This document shows, piece after piece, positions 22,158 through 37,820 of a DNA stretch of 64,000 bases. Under the pieces are notes generated by a model. The model worked only from the letters and a program-made list of their open reading frames with translations. It had not been told where the DNA came from and ran no database searches. Positions within the stretch are counted from its first letter, which is position 1; every line of letters begins with the position of its first letter. Origin of the DNA: Tragulus kanchil (Eukaryota > Chordata > Mammalia > Artiodactyla > Tragulidae); the NCBI GenBank assembly GCA_022376925.1, contig JAIOJX010000032.1, forward strand, positions 115,607,979 through 115,671,978, written 5' to 3'. The position numbers and the translations under genes are program-made.

Positions 22158-24049
22158 CTGAGTATCTTGAATATTAAAGTGCTATCTTTTACCTTCCCTT
22201 GAAGACCTTATATGTTTCCACTTGGTCAAAAATGCACCCATTTATTGTCCGTTAAAGCTGTGCCTTTCGCCCTTGACTTTGCCCTTCTTCCTTTACAGGA
22301 GTAGGCTTGGGATAAAGCTCACTGAGGGCATTAGAATAATGAATAGAGAAGTCTGTCTGTGGAGATGCCAGTTGGTCTCTGCAGAAGATGAGGCATACTC
22401 TGTTGTTAGAAAAGAACTGGTTGCCCGAAACACAAGGCAGCGGAGGGTTGATGTGTCCCAGGAACTTTCAAGTTAATTGCATTTCAGATATACAGTTGCT
22501 TCACAGTCCAAACAGTCTATGTTTATTCATGGTTTGTGGTCACATGTGATCAGAAATACTTCTGGCTCTTTTAAGAGTTTTTCCACTTTCTCTGGACTCC
22601 AGTTAGAAGAGCGTTTGCATTTCCACAATGGGCTTTACATTTTTAGAATAAAAATTAAACAATTGTCATTTACTTTCTTACTCGTATAACTTTTTAAACA
22701 AAAATATGACAGCATTAAGAAGATGTAAGAATGATTTCATTTTCCTTTTAGTTTCTTCTTCCAAGGTTACTAGCCTTGGAAACAACGTATATTGATCAGT
22801 CAGGAAAGTCAACTGACTTTCCTTTGGAAGTGCAGTTGCAAAGAGAACTCCCATTTGTGTTTGGTCTTAGTGAGAGTGGTGCATTCTTTGGGAACAGAGG
22901 CAGGAAGAAGGCCTGTCGGAATAGCACCTCCATCTGTATCCCAGGCCTTAGCCCTTGTAGGAAATTGTTTGCCAGATTGTTTTATTTATAACAATCTGTC
23001 ATGGAGCAGCTGCCAGGAAAAGAAAAGAGACTATTCCCAGGAGTTCTTCCCACCTCCTACCCCACCATTGCCACCACACACACATACATCCGCTTCTGTT
23101 TTTTCTTGTAGTTTTACTCAGTGGTTTTGGCTTGATTGAAAATGTTCTAATAATGACAGATTTCTGGACTCTGCCGCGGCTTGGTAATTGAGTTTTCTAA
23201 GCATTATTTGTTTGCTTTAGCCAAGACTGATTGGCAGCAGTTCCAGTTTTGAATTCCTGAGTATCTTGAATATTAAAGTGCTATCTTTTACCTTCCCTTG
23301 AAGACCTTATATGTTTCCACTTGGTCAAAAATGCACCCATTTATTGTCCGTTAAAGCTGTGCCTTTCGCCCTTGACTTTGCCCTTCTTCCTTTACAGGAG
23401 TAGGCTTGGGATAAAGCTCACTGAGGGCATTAGAATAATGAATAGAGAAGTCTGTCTGTGGAGATGCCAGTTGGTCTCTGCAGAAGATGAGGCATACTCT
23501 GTTGTTAGAAAAGAACTGGTTGCCCGAAACACAAGGCAGCGGAGGGTTGATGTGTCCCAGGAACTTTCAAGTTAATTGCATTTCAGATATACAGTTGCTT
23601 CACAGTCCAAACAGTCTATGTTTATTCATGGTTTGTGGTCACATGTGATCAGAAATACTTCTGGCTCTTTTAAGAGTTTTTCCACTTTCTCTGGACTCCA
23701 GTTAGAAGAGCGTTTGCATTTCCACAATGGGCTTTACATTTTTAGAATAAAAATTAAACAATTGTCATTTACTTTCTTACTCGTATAACTTTTTAAACAA
23801 AAATATGACAGCATTAAGAAGATGTAAGAATGATTTCATTTTCCTTTTAGTTTCTTCTTCCAAGGTTACTAGCCTTGGAAACAACGTATATTGATCAGTC
23901 AGGAAAGTCAACTGACTTTCCTTTGGAAGTGCAGTTGCAAAGAGAACTCCCATTTGTGTTTGGTCTTAGTGAGAGTGGTGCATTCTTTGGGAACAGAGGC
24001 AGGAAGAAGGCCTGTCGGAATAGCACCTCCATCTGTATCCCAGGCCTTG
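21857..24049. repeat. Tandem duplication D6, offset 1099
   Basis: 21857-22950 recurs at 22956-24049. Together with D5, the 20755-21045 segment is present three times (20755, 21858, 22957). Confidence 0.95.
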
Positions 24050-26345
24050 CCCTTTCAGACTGAAGCCTTTCTTTTCACACTGAGAACAGATGGCAGCCAG
24101 ACACTGGGGGAAGGGCTCCGTTTCTTGTGCTCCTTGGGGATTTCCCATTCAGCTTAGCAAAAAGTCATCCAAAGCCAGAGAGAAAAATGAGTCTGCAGAC
24201 TGTTCTCAATTATGCAGGACTTGTTTGGCATTCATTATGCTGACAGATTTATTTTTTGCAGATATAGAATGATAACGGCATTTATTTTCCAAGACAACAT
24301 TGTCACCACTTCTGAGGCATCTGCACTGGGCTTGTTTTCTTCACTTTAGAGTATAGTTAATAACTCAGTTTATTGTGAAACAGCTTGCACAAGTTAGTCA
24401 TCTCATTAGAGAAGCTCAGAAAAAATAGAATTTTTTTTCCACCAAACTGCCATTTTCACTCAAATGAAATGGGATAATGTCTGTACTGCTCTAGTGATAT
24501 GTCTTTAGTAATGGCTAACGCTTCCTGCCTTTCTAAGCATTGCTAACAAGAAGTGAGATTCTGCAGTCTGTTTCTTCCTTAGCTTGCATGTATGTGGGCT
24601 GGTATGTTAATGTTTGATGATTCCTAGATGGTGAGTTGCAGGCTTAGGAATTTTTCCTAAAAAAAAGATGTTTATGGGAACTATTTCTTTTTAAGCTCAG
24701 TTAAGATCCAGAAAGAACTAAAAGAGCCTTAATAATAGAAGAGTAGAAGAAAAGATCCAAAAATCCAAATCCAGGCTTCTTAAACTTAAGAGGCCTTCAA
24801 AAGGAATTGTTTAGGTTATAAATAATGAGTTATATGTAGAAGAAGAGATAATGGTCCTGGTACAGAGTGTGTATTTAGAATAAGAAATTGCAGGTAGTAA
24901 AATAAGGCATTCTGATGGTTGAGTCACTTTCGAGTAAGTGTGGATTCTTTGCTTTCCTAGAATGTAAGTTGAAATTGTCCATTTTTCCCCAAAGCAAGAA
25001 TCTTGATTTTAAATTAAAATCTTAAAGGGAGAAAAATTTAAAGGCTTGAGTGAAGAGTGGTGCATTCTTTGGGAACAGAGGCAGGAAGAAGGCCTGTCGG
25101 AATAGCACCTCCATCTGTATCCCAGGCCTTGCCCTTTCAGACTGAAGCCTTTCTTTTCACACTGAGAACAGATGGCAGCCAGACACTGGGGGAAGGGCTC
25201 CGTTTCTTGTGCTCCTTGGGGATTTCCCATTCAGCTTAGCAAAAAGTCATCCAAAGCCAGAGAGAAAAATGAGTCTGCAGACTGTTCTCAATTATGCAGG
25301 ACTTGTTTGGCATTCATTATGCTGACAGATTTATTTTTTGCAGATATAGAATGATAACGGCATTTATTTTCCAAGACAACATTGTCACCACTTCTGAGGC
25401 ATCTGCACTGGGCTTGTTTTCTTCACTTTAGAGTATAGTTAATAACTCAGTTTATTGTGAAACAGCTTGCACAAGTTAGTCATCTCATTAGAGAAGCTCA
25501 GAAAAAATAGAATTTTTTTTCCACCAAACTGCCATTTTCACTCAAATGAAATGGGATAATGTCTGTACTGCTCTAGTGATATGTCTTTAGTAATGGCTAA
25601 CGCTTCCTGCCTTTCTAAGCATTGCTAACAAGAAGTGAGATTCTGCAGTCTGTTTCTTCCTTAGCTTGCATGTATGTGGGCTGGTATGTTAATGTTTGAT
25701 GATTCCTAGATGGTGAGTTGCAGGCTTAGGAATTTTTCCTAAAAAAAAGATGTTTATGGGAACTATTTCTTTTTAAGCTCAGTTAAGATCCAGAAAGAAC
25801 TAAAAGAGCCTTAATAATAGAAGAGTAGAAGAAAAGATCCAAAAATCCAAATCCAGGCTTCTTAAACTTAAGAGGCCTTCAAAAGGAATTGTTTAGGTTA
25901 TAAATAATGAGTTATATGTAGAAGAAGAGATAATGGTCCTGGTACAGAGTGTGTATTTAGAATAAGAAATTGCAGGTAGTAAAATAAGGCATTCTGATGG
26001 TTGAGTCACTTTCGGAGTAAGTGTGGATTCTTTGCTTTCCTAGAATGTAAGTTGAAATTGTCCATTTTTCCCCAAAGCAAGAATCTTGATTTTAAATTAA
26101 AATCTTAGAAGAGTTGGAACCGCTTACAAAAATTTCTATATAGATACTCACTTTATTCTTAAACCTAAAATAAGGTAGTCCAATGTTTTTCAAACTTTTA
26201 AAAATACCAGAACCTGTATTGTTATGAGGATTAAATGAAATCTTTTATACATACCTGAGGTAGTATTATAATTGCTTATTGGCTAGACTGATTTCCCAAA
26301 GAGGCCCACATTATAATATATTCATCATGTTATTTATGTTATTGT
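22158..26345. other. Unique intron, no repeat family recognised
   Basis: After discounting duplications D6 and D7, this is the longest stretch in the window lacking an evident retroelement. It precedes the first recognised exon. No coding similarity is seen in its short frames. Confidence 0.55.
23972..26107. repeat. Tandem duplication D7, offset 1082
   Basis: 23972-25026 recurs at 25054-26107. The join at 25025-25054 has about 28 bases of filler. The segment starting AGAGTGGTGCATTCTTTGG also occurs at 22873 via D6. Confidence 0.95.
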
Positions 26346-26349
26346 ATTA

Positions 26350-26470
26350 TAACAAATGGACATGAACTTGGGCAAACTTTCGGAGATGGTGAGGGACAGG
26401 GAAGCCTGGCACACTGCAGTCTTTGGGGTGGTGAAGAGTCAGACATGACTAGTTGACTGAACAACAACAT
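26350..26470 (+). mobile_element. BovB LINE 3' terminal fragment
   Basis: ACATGAACTTGGGCAAACTT, GGGAAGCCTGGCACACTGCA and GTTGACTGAACAACAACA match the BovB 3' end. Confidence 0.85.
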
Positions 26471-26879
26471 TGTAGCAAGTGACTGCTTTAAAATAATTTC
26501 ATAACTATATTAAATCATTAAACTCTGCAAAAGTGCTTTTTGAGCTGTAAAGGGGTGTATAAATTTAAGATCATTAACTCCATAGTCCCAGAAATAAAAT
26601 AGTGTGATGGTTTTCATACTCTTCTTAGAGCCCAGGATTCTGGAAGAGCCTCGGGAACAGCAGCAGTAAGGCACACACAGAGGGGAGGTAGGGCTTCTGG
26701 ACCCTCCCCCAACATAGTTCAGTTAGAACAACCCTATTTATTTTACCTAGTCCACTGCTGTAAAAATGGTTTGAACCAGAGTCCAGTTTGTGTGTGCTTC
26801 TAAGACATTGTACGTTTATCCTGTGATGATTTGTGTGATCCATTGTCTATGACATTGACTTTTCCCCTTCTTCATTTGA

Positions 26880-30639
<3,760 letters not shown>

Positions 30640-30640
<1 letters not shown>

Positions 30641-30960
30641 CTCTGATTTTTTTTTGTTGTTGTTATTTTAATATATTTATTTTTTTATATTTTTACAGAG
30701 TTTTGTTGTTTATAGATAGGTATGTTCCCAGATTAATCATATGTATATCCCTGGCCCCCTCCCTCTTCCACCTCCCGAGCGTTTGTTTCTTTTGCTTCAG
30801 CTTCCTTTATTTCTCTCAAAGCTCTACTGCAACAAACTTTTACCCCTTCTACCCCTGCCTAGGTATCTGCTTTATCTTTTTTCTCTTCTCAGTCTCATTC
30901 TTTCTGCCCCACCCTCCTTTCCCCCTAATTATATCCAACAGAAGTGACTTGAAATCCTTG
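30640..30960 (-). mobile_element. LINE-1 3' UTR-like sequence
   Basis: The block TTTACAGAGTTTTGTTGTTT followed by pyrimidine-rich CCCTGGCCCCCTCCCTC and CTCATTCTTTCTGCCCCACC resembles an inverted L1 3' UTR. Confidence 0.5.
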
Positions 30961-31179
30961 CATACTCAAAACTGAAATTCTTAGGATAAAGGAATCAATA
31001 TACAGAGATAAGTTCAAATATAGTAGAAATTGTATGTCATAGTGTGACAGGTACAATAACAGGAGTGTATACAAAATACGTGGAACAATTTAATGTCTCA
31101 GTTACAGGAAAATATGTTTCAAGGCATGATATTTGAAAAGAAGGAGGTGAGTATTTACTTAGGTACAGACAAGGTCATT

Positions 31180-32230
31180 TCGGTTCAGTCGTTCAGTAGT
31201 GTCTGACTCTTTGAGACGCCAAGGACTGCAGCATGCCAGGCTTCCCTGTCCTTTTCCATCTCCCAGAGCTTGCTCAAACTCATGTCCATGGACTCAGAGT
31301 TGCCATCCAACTATCTCATCCTCCTTCGTCCTCTTCTATTTCTGCCTTCTGTTTTTCCCAGCATCAGTCTCTTTTCCAGTGAGTCATCTCTTCCCATCAG
31401 GTGGCCAAAATATTGGAGCTTCAGCGTCAGCCTCAGTCCTTCCAGTGAATGATCAAGGTTGATTTCCTTTAGGATTGGCTGGCTTGATCTCCTTGCTGTC
31501 CAAGGGACACTCAAGACCTTCTTGAACACCACAGTTCAAAGGCATCAGTTCTTCAGCGCTCAGCCTTCTTTATGGTCCAACTCTCACATCCATACATGAC
31601 TACTTGGAAAACCATAGCTTTGACTATACGGACCTTTGCCGGCAAAGTGATGTCTCTGCTTTTGAATACAGTGTCTAGGTTTGTCATGGTTTTTCTTCCA
31701 AGGAGCAAAGATCTTTTAAATTCATGGCTGCAGTCACCATCTGCAGTGATTTTGGACCCTAAGAAAATAAAGTCTGTCACTGTTTCCATTGTATGTCCAT
31801 CTATGTGCTATGAAGTGATGAGACAAGATGCCATGATCTTCATTTTTTGAGTGTTGAGCTTTAGGCAAGCTTTTTCACTCTCCTCTTTTACCTTCATCAA
31901 AAGCCTCTTTAGTTTCTCTTTGCTTTCTGCCATAAAGGTGATGTCATCTGTGTGCCTGAGGTTACTGATATTTCTCCTGGAAATCTTGATTCCAGCTTGT
32001 GCTTCATCCAGACGGGTATTTTGCATGCTGTATTCTGCATATAAATTAAATAAGCAGGATGACAATATGCAGCCTTGATGTACTCCTTTCCCAATTTGGA
32101 ACCAGTCCGTTGTTCCATGACCAGTTCTAACTGTTGCTTCTTGTCCTGCATACAGGCTTCTCAGAGGCAAGTAAGGTGGTCTGGTATTCCCATCTCTTTC
32201 AGAATTTTCCACAGTATTTTGATGTAGTTG
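31180..32230 (-). mobile_element. BovB LINE, reverse transcriptase to 3' end
   Basis: The minus strand, from 32212 down, encodes an RT fragment: QIGKGVHQGCILSSCLFNLY, then ISNLRHTDDITFMAESKEKL in which the catalytic YADD is HTDD, and VTDFIFLGSKITADGDC further on. It is split over frames, so inactive. The 3' end is at about 31180 (GGTTCAGTCGTTCAG). Most of it is repeated by D9, and part again by D10. Confidence 0.93.
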
Positions 32231-33568
32231 TTGGATTTAGGACATATTACATATAAAATCTCTATGCTAAGCCCTGAATGAGAAACATAAATAATCAAGA
32301 TTTGCTCATTAGGTGAAATGAATGGGACTAGGTAGTTTTAATTTACCAACTTTTATATCCATCTGTGGCCTAATAACACCTTGTGGATAGTTGTTCAAAA
32401 TCACATCAGTGGTGAGTGTCAGAATCAGGACTCAAGGTCATATCTCATCCTCCTTCGTCCTCTTCTATTTCTGCCTTCTGTTTTTCCCAGCATCAGTCTC
32501 TTTTCCAGTGAGTCATCTCTTCCCATCAGGTGGCCAAAATATTGGAGCTTCAGCGTCAGCCTCAGTCCTTCCAGTGAATGATCAAGGTTGATTTCCTTTA
32601 GGATTGGCTGGCTTGATCTCCTTGCTGTCCAAGGGACACTCAAGACCTTCTTGAACACCACAGTTCAAAGGCATCAGTTCTTCAGCGCTCAGCCTTCTTT
32701 ATGGTCCAACTCTCACATCCATACATGACTACTTGGAAAACCATAGCTTTGACTATACGGACCTTTGCCGGCAAAGTGATGTCTCTGCTTTTGAATACAG
32801 TGTCTAGGTTTGTCATGGTTTTTCTTCCAAGGAGCAAAGATCTTTTAAATTCATGGCTGCAGTCACCATCTGCAGTGATTTTGGACCCTAAGAAAATAAA
32901 GTCTGTCACTGTTTCCATTGTATGTCCATCTATGTGCTATGAAGTGATGAGACAAGATGCCATGATCTTCATTTTTTGAGTGTTGAGCTTTAGGCAAGCT
33001 TTTTCACTCTCCTCTTTTACCTTCATCAAAAGCCTCTTTAGTTTCTCTTTGCTTTCTGCCATAAAGGTGATGTCATCTGTGTGCCTGAGGTTACTGATAT
33101 TTCTCCTGGAAATCTTGATTCCAGCTTGTGCTTCATCCAGACGGGTATTTTGCATGCTGTATTCTGCATATAAATTAAATAAGCAGGATGACAATATGCA
33201 GCCTTGATGTACTCCTTTCCCAATTTGGAACCAGTCCGTTGTTCCATGACCAGTTCTAACTGTTGCTTCTTGTCCTGCATACAGGCTTCTCAGAGGCAAG
33301 TAAGGTGGTCTGGTATTCCCATCTCTTTCAGAATTTTCCACAGTATTTTGATGTAGTTGTTGGATTTAGGACATATTACATATAAAATCTCTATGCTAAG
33401 CCCTGAATGAGAAACATAAATAATCAAGATTTGCTCATTAGGTGAAATGAATGGGACTAGGTAGTTTTTAATTTACCAACTTTTATATCCATCTGTGGCC
33501 TAATAACACCTTGTGGATAGTTGTTCAAAATCACATCAGTGGTGAGTGTCAGAATCAGAACTTGAGCT
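31315..33568. repeat. Tandem duplication D9, offset 1129
   Basis: 31315-32443 recurs at 32444-33568, duplicating most of the BovB element. The left copy jumps back at GGTCATATCTCATCC (32440). Confidence 0.95.
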
Positions 33569-35327
33569 TGTGTCTTCTAATTCCTGGCTTCCTAGGTGGT
33601 GCTAGTGGTAAAGAATCTGCCTGCCAGTATGGGTCCAATCCCTGCGTTAAGAGGATCCCCTGAAGAAAGGCATGGCAACCCACTTCAGTAATCTTGCCTG
33701 TAGGATCCCATGGACAGAGGAGCCTGGCGGGCTGTAGTCTATAGGGTCACAAAGAACTGGACATGACTGAAGCAACTTAGCATACATGTGCTTCTAACTG
33801 CACAGCCTTAACTTTCTAGTTTTCTTTTTCATTTACTTTTACTTTTTAATCAGTGTTTTATATACCCATAATTTAAAAAGTGACATAATTATTCATGGTA
33901 TATTATATTAAATAGCAACCCGCATCCTGTCTATCCTCACCTCACTCAGAGGCAGCCGCTTAACATATTTAGCTAATTTTTTTTTTTTCCACATTTAACC
34001 CACATCTCAAATGACATGCCTTTGTTTGCTGTGTTTTGATATTTTTAGTTTCATGGATTATCTACTTTCTTTCCAGTATGAAAGTTAAAGATTTAGTTCT
34101 GTTTCACCACACCCTCTGCCCTCCTCCAACAGTGCATGCAAACTTCCAGCCTCCCCAGCTTCCTAATACAGTTATGTTACAGTGTTAACTGAATATATAC
34201 ACTTTTATGAATGTATAAATTATATTCATATTGTATATTGTTAGATTATATTCAGCTCTCTTTAAGCAGGATGACAATATGCAGCCTTGATGTACTCCTT
34301 TCCCAATTTGGAACCAGTCCGTTGTTCCATGACCAGTTCTAACTGTTGCTTCTTGTCCTGCATACAGGCTTCTCAGAGGCAAGTAAGGTGGTCTGGTATT
34401 CCCATCTCTTTCAGAATTTTCCACAGTATTTTGATGTAGTTGTTGGATTTAGGACATATTACATATAAAATCTCTATGCTAAGCCCTGAATGAGAAACAT
34501 AAATAATCAAGATTTGCTCATTAGGTGAAATGAATGGGACTAGGTAGTTTTTAATTTACCAACTTTTATATCCATCTGTGGCCTAATAACACCTTGTGGA
34601 TAGTTGTTCAAAATCACATCAGTGGTGAGTGTCAGAATCAGAACTTGAGCTTGTGTCTTCTAATTCCTGGCTTCCTAGGTGGTGCTAGTGGTAAAGAATC
34701 TGCCTGCCAGTATGGGTCCAATCCCTGCGTTAAGAGGATCCCCTGAAGAAAGGCATGGCAACCCACTTCAGTAATCTTGCCTGTAGGATCCCATGGACAG
34801 AGGAGCCTGGCGGGCTGTAGTCTATAGGGTCACAAAGAACTGGACATGACTGAAGCAACTTAGCATACATGTGCTTCTAACTGCACAGCCTTAACTTTCT
34901 AGTTTTCTTTTTCATTTACTTTTACTTTTTAATCAGTGTTTTATATACCCATAATTTAAAAAGTGACATAATTATTCATGGTATATTATATTAAATAGCA
35001 ACCCGCATCCTGTCTATCCTCACCTCACTCAGAGGCAGCCGCTTAACATATTTAGCTAATTTTTTTTTTTTCCACATTTAACCCACATCTCAAATGACAT
35101 GCCTTTGTTTGCTGTGTTTTGATATTTTTAGTTTCATGGATTATCTACTTTCTTTCCAGTATGAAAGTTAAAGATTTAGTTCTGTTTCACCACACCCTCT
35201 GCCCTCCTCCAACAGTGCATGCAAACTTCCAGCCTCCCCAGCTTCCTAATACAGTTATGTTACAGTGTTAACTGAATATATACACTTTTATGAATGTATA
35301 AATTATATTCATATTGTATATTGTTAG
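33180..35327. repeat. Tandem duplication D10, offset 1084
   Basis: 33180-34244 recurs at 34264-35327. The part at 33180-33355 is therefore present three times (from 32051, 33180 and 34264). Confidence 0.95.
33580..33790 (+). mobile_element. Bov-tA SINE
   Basis: CTGGCTTCCTAGGTGGTGCT, GAATCTGCCTGCCAGTATGG, GGATCCCATGGACAGAGGAG and CTGGACATGACTGAAGCAAC. Repeated at 34664-34874 by D10. Confidence 0.9.
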
Positions 35328-36330
35328 TTTTCTCTTTCTTCGTTTTATTTTCCTAAATATTGTCTTGTTTTTCATTTGCCTAGTTTTCTATGTATTTATT
35401 ACTAATTCAACCTTAACCCCAGTTGTGTGAATTTCCTCTTACTTTCCAACATTCTAAGTACTCTCTCAATTTCAGATTCTTAAAGTTCTCTCTCCTAGAT
35501 TCTGGATTAGTTGCTCTCCTATTGAACTGTCTTTTCAGGTTCACTCTTCCTTATATCTTGAGCCTTATATTTTCCTCTTTCTTGCGTGTGTAAAACATAT
35601 CCTCTGGTAAGAAAAATAAATGTTGTGAGCTTTTGCACATCTTTATTCTGTTCTCATACTTACGGGGTATGTTAGCTGGATATAAATTTCCCTTGGAAAT
35701 TCTGTCCCCTTAGATTTTGAAGGTATTATTTCACTGTCTTCTAGCTTTTCTGTGAAGTCTAATGCCAATGTGATTCTTTTTTTTTATTATTTATTTTTGG
35801 GCGGGGGTTGGGTTGGGGAGGGAGGGGAGCGGGCGGGCCACTTCTATTGGTCTTTCGTTTCTCTGTTTTCATCTGTCTTTTGTTCTTTGGCTCCTGCGGG
35901 TTGTCGCAGAGCGCCTGCTCTGGGCGCATGCGCTCCAGAGCTCCGGCACTCCAGGGCACGTGGGATCTTCCCAGGCCAGGGATCGAACTGGCGCCCCTTG
36001 CACTGCAAGGCGGTGTCCTTATCCCCTGGACCACCAGGGGAAGCCCGCCAATGTGATTCTTGAGTCTTTGTATGAAACCTTTTTTTCCCTTTCTAGAAGC
36101 TTATAGAATATTATTATTTCCAGACTTCTAAAATTTCACATTGTTATGCATTAGTATGTTTTAATGTCGTCTCATGTTGAATGCTAATGGGCCTTTCAAT
36201 CTGAAAATTCAAGTCCTCAGTTCTGAAAATAATTTCTCAAATTAGTCTACTTTTTTAAAAAAGAAAGGGTCAATGAACTTTTATTATGTTTAATGTTCTC
36301 TTAGTCTCTAGTCCTCTATTTTGCCTGTTT
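35328..36330 (-). mobile_element. Ancient LINE-like host sequence (probable)
   Basis: Around 35600-36240, phrases such as TCACTGTCTTCTAGCTTTTC, CTTGAGTCTTTGTATGAAAC and GCCTTTCAATCTGAAAATTC belong to an old LINE-1 type 3' region. A SINE at 35779-36046 splits it. Confidence 0.5.
35779..36046 (-). mobile_element. CHR-like SINE (abundant subfamily) with 15-base TSD
   Basis: GCCAATGTGATTCTT is present at 35764-35778 and 36047-36061. Between lies a complete element: head GGGCTTCCCCTGGTGGTCC, B box GTTCGATCCC, a body with CAGAGCAGGCGCTCTG, and a tail ending in A's (T's at 35779). Confidence 0.95.
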
Positions 36331-36440
36331 TTTTTTCCACGGAAGTATATTATAGTTGGTTTACAATATTATGTAAGTTTCAGGTATATATAAATTATGC
36401 AAGTCATGAGCTTATACAACCTAATCACAATGTCACATCT
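36328..36440 (-). mobile_element. LINE-1 3' terminal fragment
   Basis: GAAGTATATTATAGTTGGTT TACAATATTATGTAAG and CAGGTATATATAAATTATGC are the inverted L1 3' end. Confidence 0.7.
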
Positions 36441-36630
36441 CACTAGTTTTGCCACTTGTTGGTTAGAAGCAAGTAGCTAGGCCAGCCCAACGTCAAGGAG
36501 AGAGGATACAGAAGGGTCTGAAGACCGGGAAACTGTTATCACTCTTTGAGCCTGCTTACCAAACCTGGACCCACTAATATGTCTAGAGTCTTAGCTGGGA
36601 GAGCAAAGTTTCTTTCTTTAAAATAAAAAA

Positions 36631-36638
<8 letters not shown>

Positions 36639-36665
<27 letters not shown>
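36639..36665 (+). repeat. (AT)n microsatellite
   Basis: AT run preceded by ATACATACAT. It forms the A/T tail of the adjacent CHR SINE. Confidence 0.95.
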
Positions 36666-36672
<7 letters not shown>

Positions 36673-36833
36673 CTATTTATTTATTTATGTATCTGGCTGT
36701 GCCACGTCTTAGTTGTGGTACATACACTCATAGTTGCAGCATATGGGGTTTAATTCCCCAATCAGGGATCAAACCCAGGCCCCATGCATTGGGAGCATGG
36801 AATCTTAGCCACTAGACCACCAGGGAAGTCCCT
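36666..36833 (-). mobile_element. CHR-type SINE
   Basis: The minus strand starts GGGACTTCCCTGGTGGTCTA at 36833 and its tail is TAAATAAATAAATAGAT plus the AT run. Confidence 0.87.
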
Positions 36834-37125
36834 TTGTTTTTCTGTTTAGTCTCTTATACAGGTGACTAGCCCAGGCTTGTTCACATGGTGGCAGCAGTAG
36901 GTTCTAAGAAAGTAATAGAAGCTGCATGGTCTCTTGAGGCCTAAATCAGAACTCCCATTGTGTTGCTTCCTTCACACTCTTACTAGTCAAAGCTAATCAC
37001 TAGATCAGACTAGATATGAAGAATGGGGAACTACCCTTACTTATTTTTTTTCTTCCAGTGGGCACTCTTTTTCTCTCACATTTATTTGTTGTAGTAAAAA
37101 CACATAACATAAAATTTATTTTTGG

Positions 37126-37465
37126 GACTTCCCTGATGGCCCAGTGGTTAAGAATCCGCCCACAAGTGCAAGGGACACAGGTTCGATCCTTGGTCTGAGA
37201 AGATCCCACATGCCCAGGGCAACTAAGCCCACACACCACAACTGCTGAAGCCCGAGTGCTCTAGGGCCCGAGTGCCACACTGTTGACCCATGTTCTGCCA
37301 CTCCTGAAGCCCACATGCCTAGAGCGTATGCTCCACAACAAGTGAAGTCACCACAAGAGAAGCCTGTGCATGGCATGAAAGAGTGCTCACCACAACTAGA
37401 GAAAGCCCGAGCACAGCAGTGGAGACCCAGCACAGCCCAAAATAACTATAAATAAATACATTTTT
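37126..37465 (+). mobile_element. Full-length CHR SINE
   Basis: Begins GGGACTTCCCTGATGGCCCA, B box GGTTCGATCC. The long body has repeated CACAACTGCTGAAGCCC-type modules, and it ends GCACAGCCCAAAATAACTAT AAATAAATAC. It sits in an old L1 3' fragment. Repeated at 38196-38535. Confidence 0.93.
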
Positions 37466-37522
37466 TAAAGTTTACTTTAGTGGTATTAAATACATTTATA
37501 ATACAGAACCCCATCATATTTA

Positions 37523-37820
37523 TTTGGGGGGTGGGGTGGGTTGGGGAGGGAGGTGGGCAGTCAAGTCACTTCTATTAGTCTTTCATTTATGTATTTTAAT
37601 CCATCTTTGTTCTTTGACCCGTGTGGGCCTCCCATCGCAGTGGCCTCTGTTGTCCCAGAGCACTGGCTCTGGGTGCATGTGCTCCAGAGCTCCAGCCTGG
37701 TAATTGGACACATCGGTCCAGCCGCTCTGCAGCACGTGGGATCTTCCCAGGCCAGGGATCGAACCGGTGCCCCTTGCACTGCAAGGCGGTGCCCTTATCC
37801 ACTGGACCACCAGGAAGCCC
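37523..37820 (-). mobile_element. CHR-like SINE (abundant subfamily) with 14-base TSD
   Basis: CCCCATCATATTTA at 37509-37522 and 37818-37831. Complete body with the GGTTCGATCCCTGGCC B-box region and the CATCTTTGTTCTTTGACCCG mirror tail. The tail has an unusual G-rich (plus strand) part at 37524-37560. Repeated at 38593-38890. Confidence 0.93.

Noticed and set aside
37126..37200. tRNA-like heads with A and B boxes in many SINEs as possible tRNA genes
   Set aside because: Each continues into a SINE body and A-rich tail and lacks a foldable anticodon arm and acceptor stem, so these are SINE promoters, not tRNA genes.
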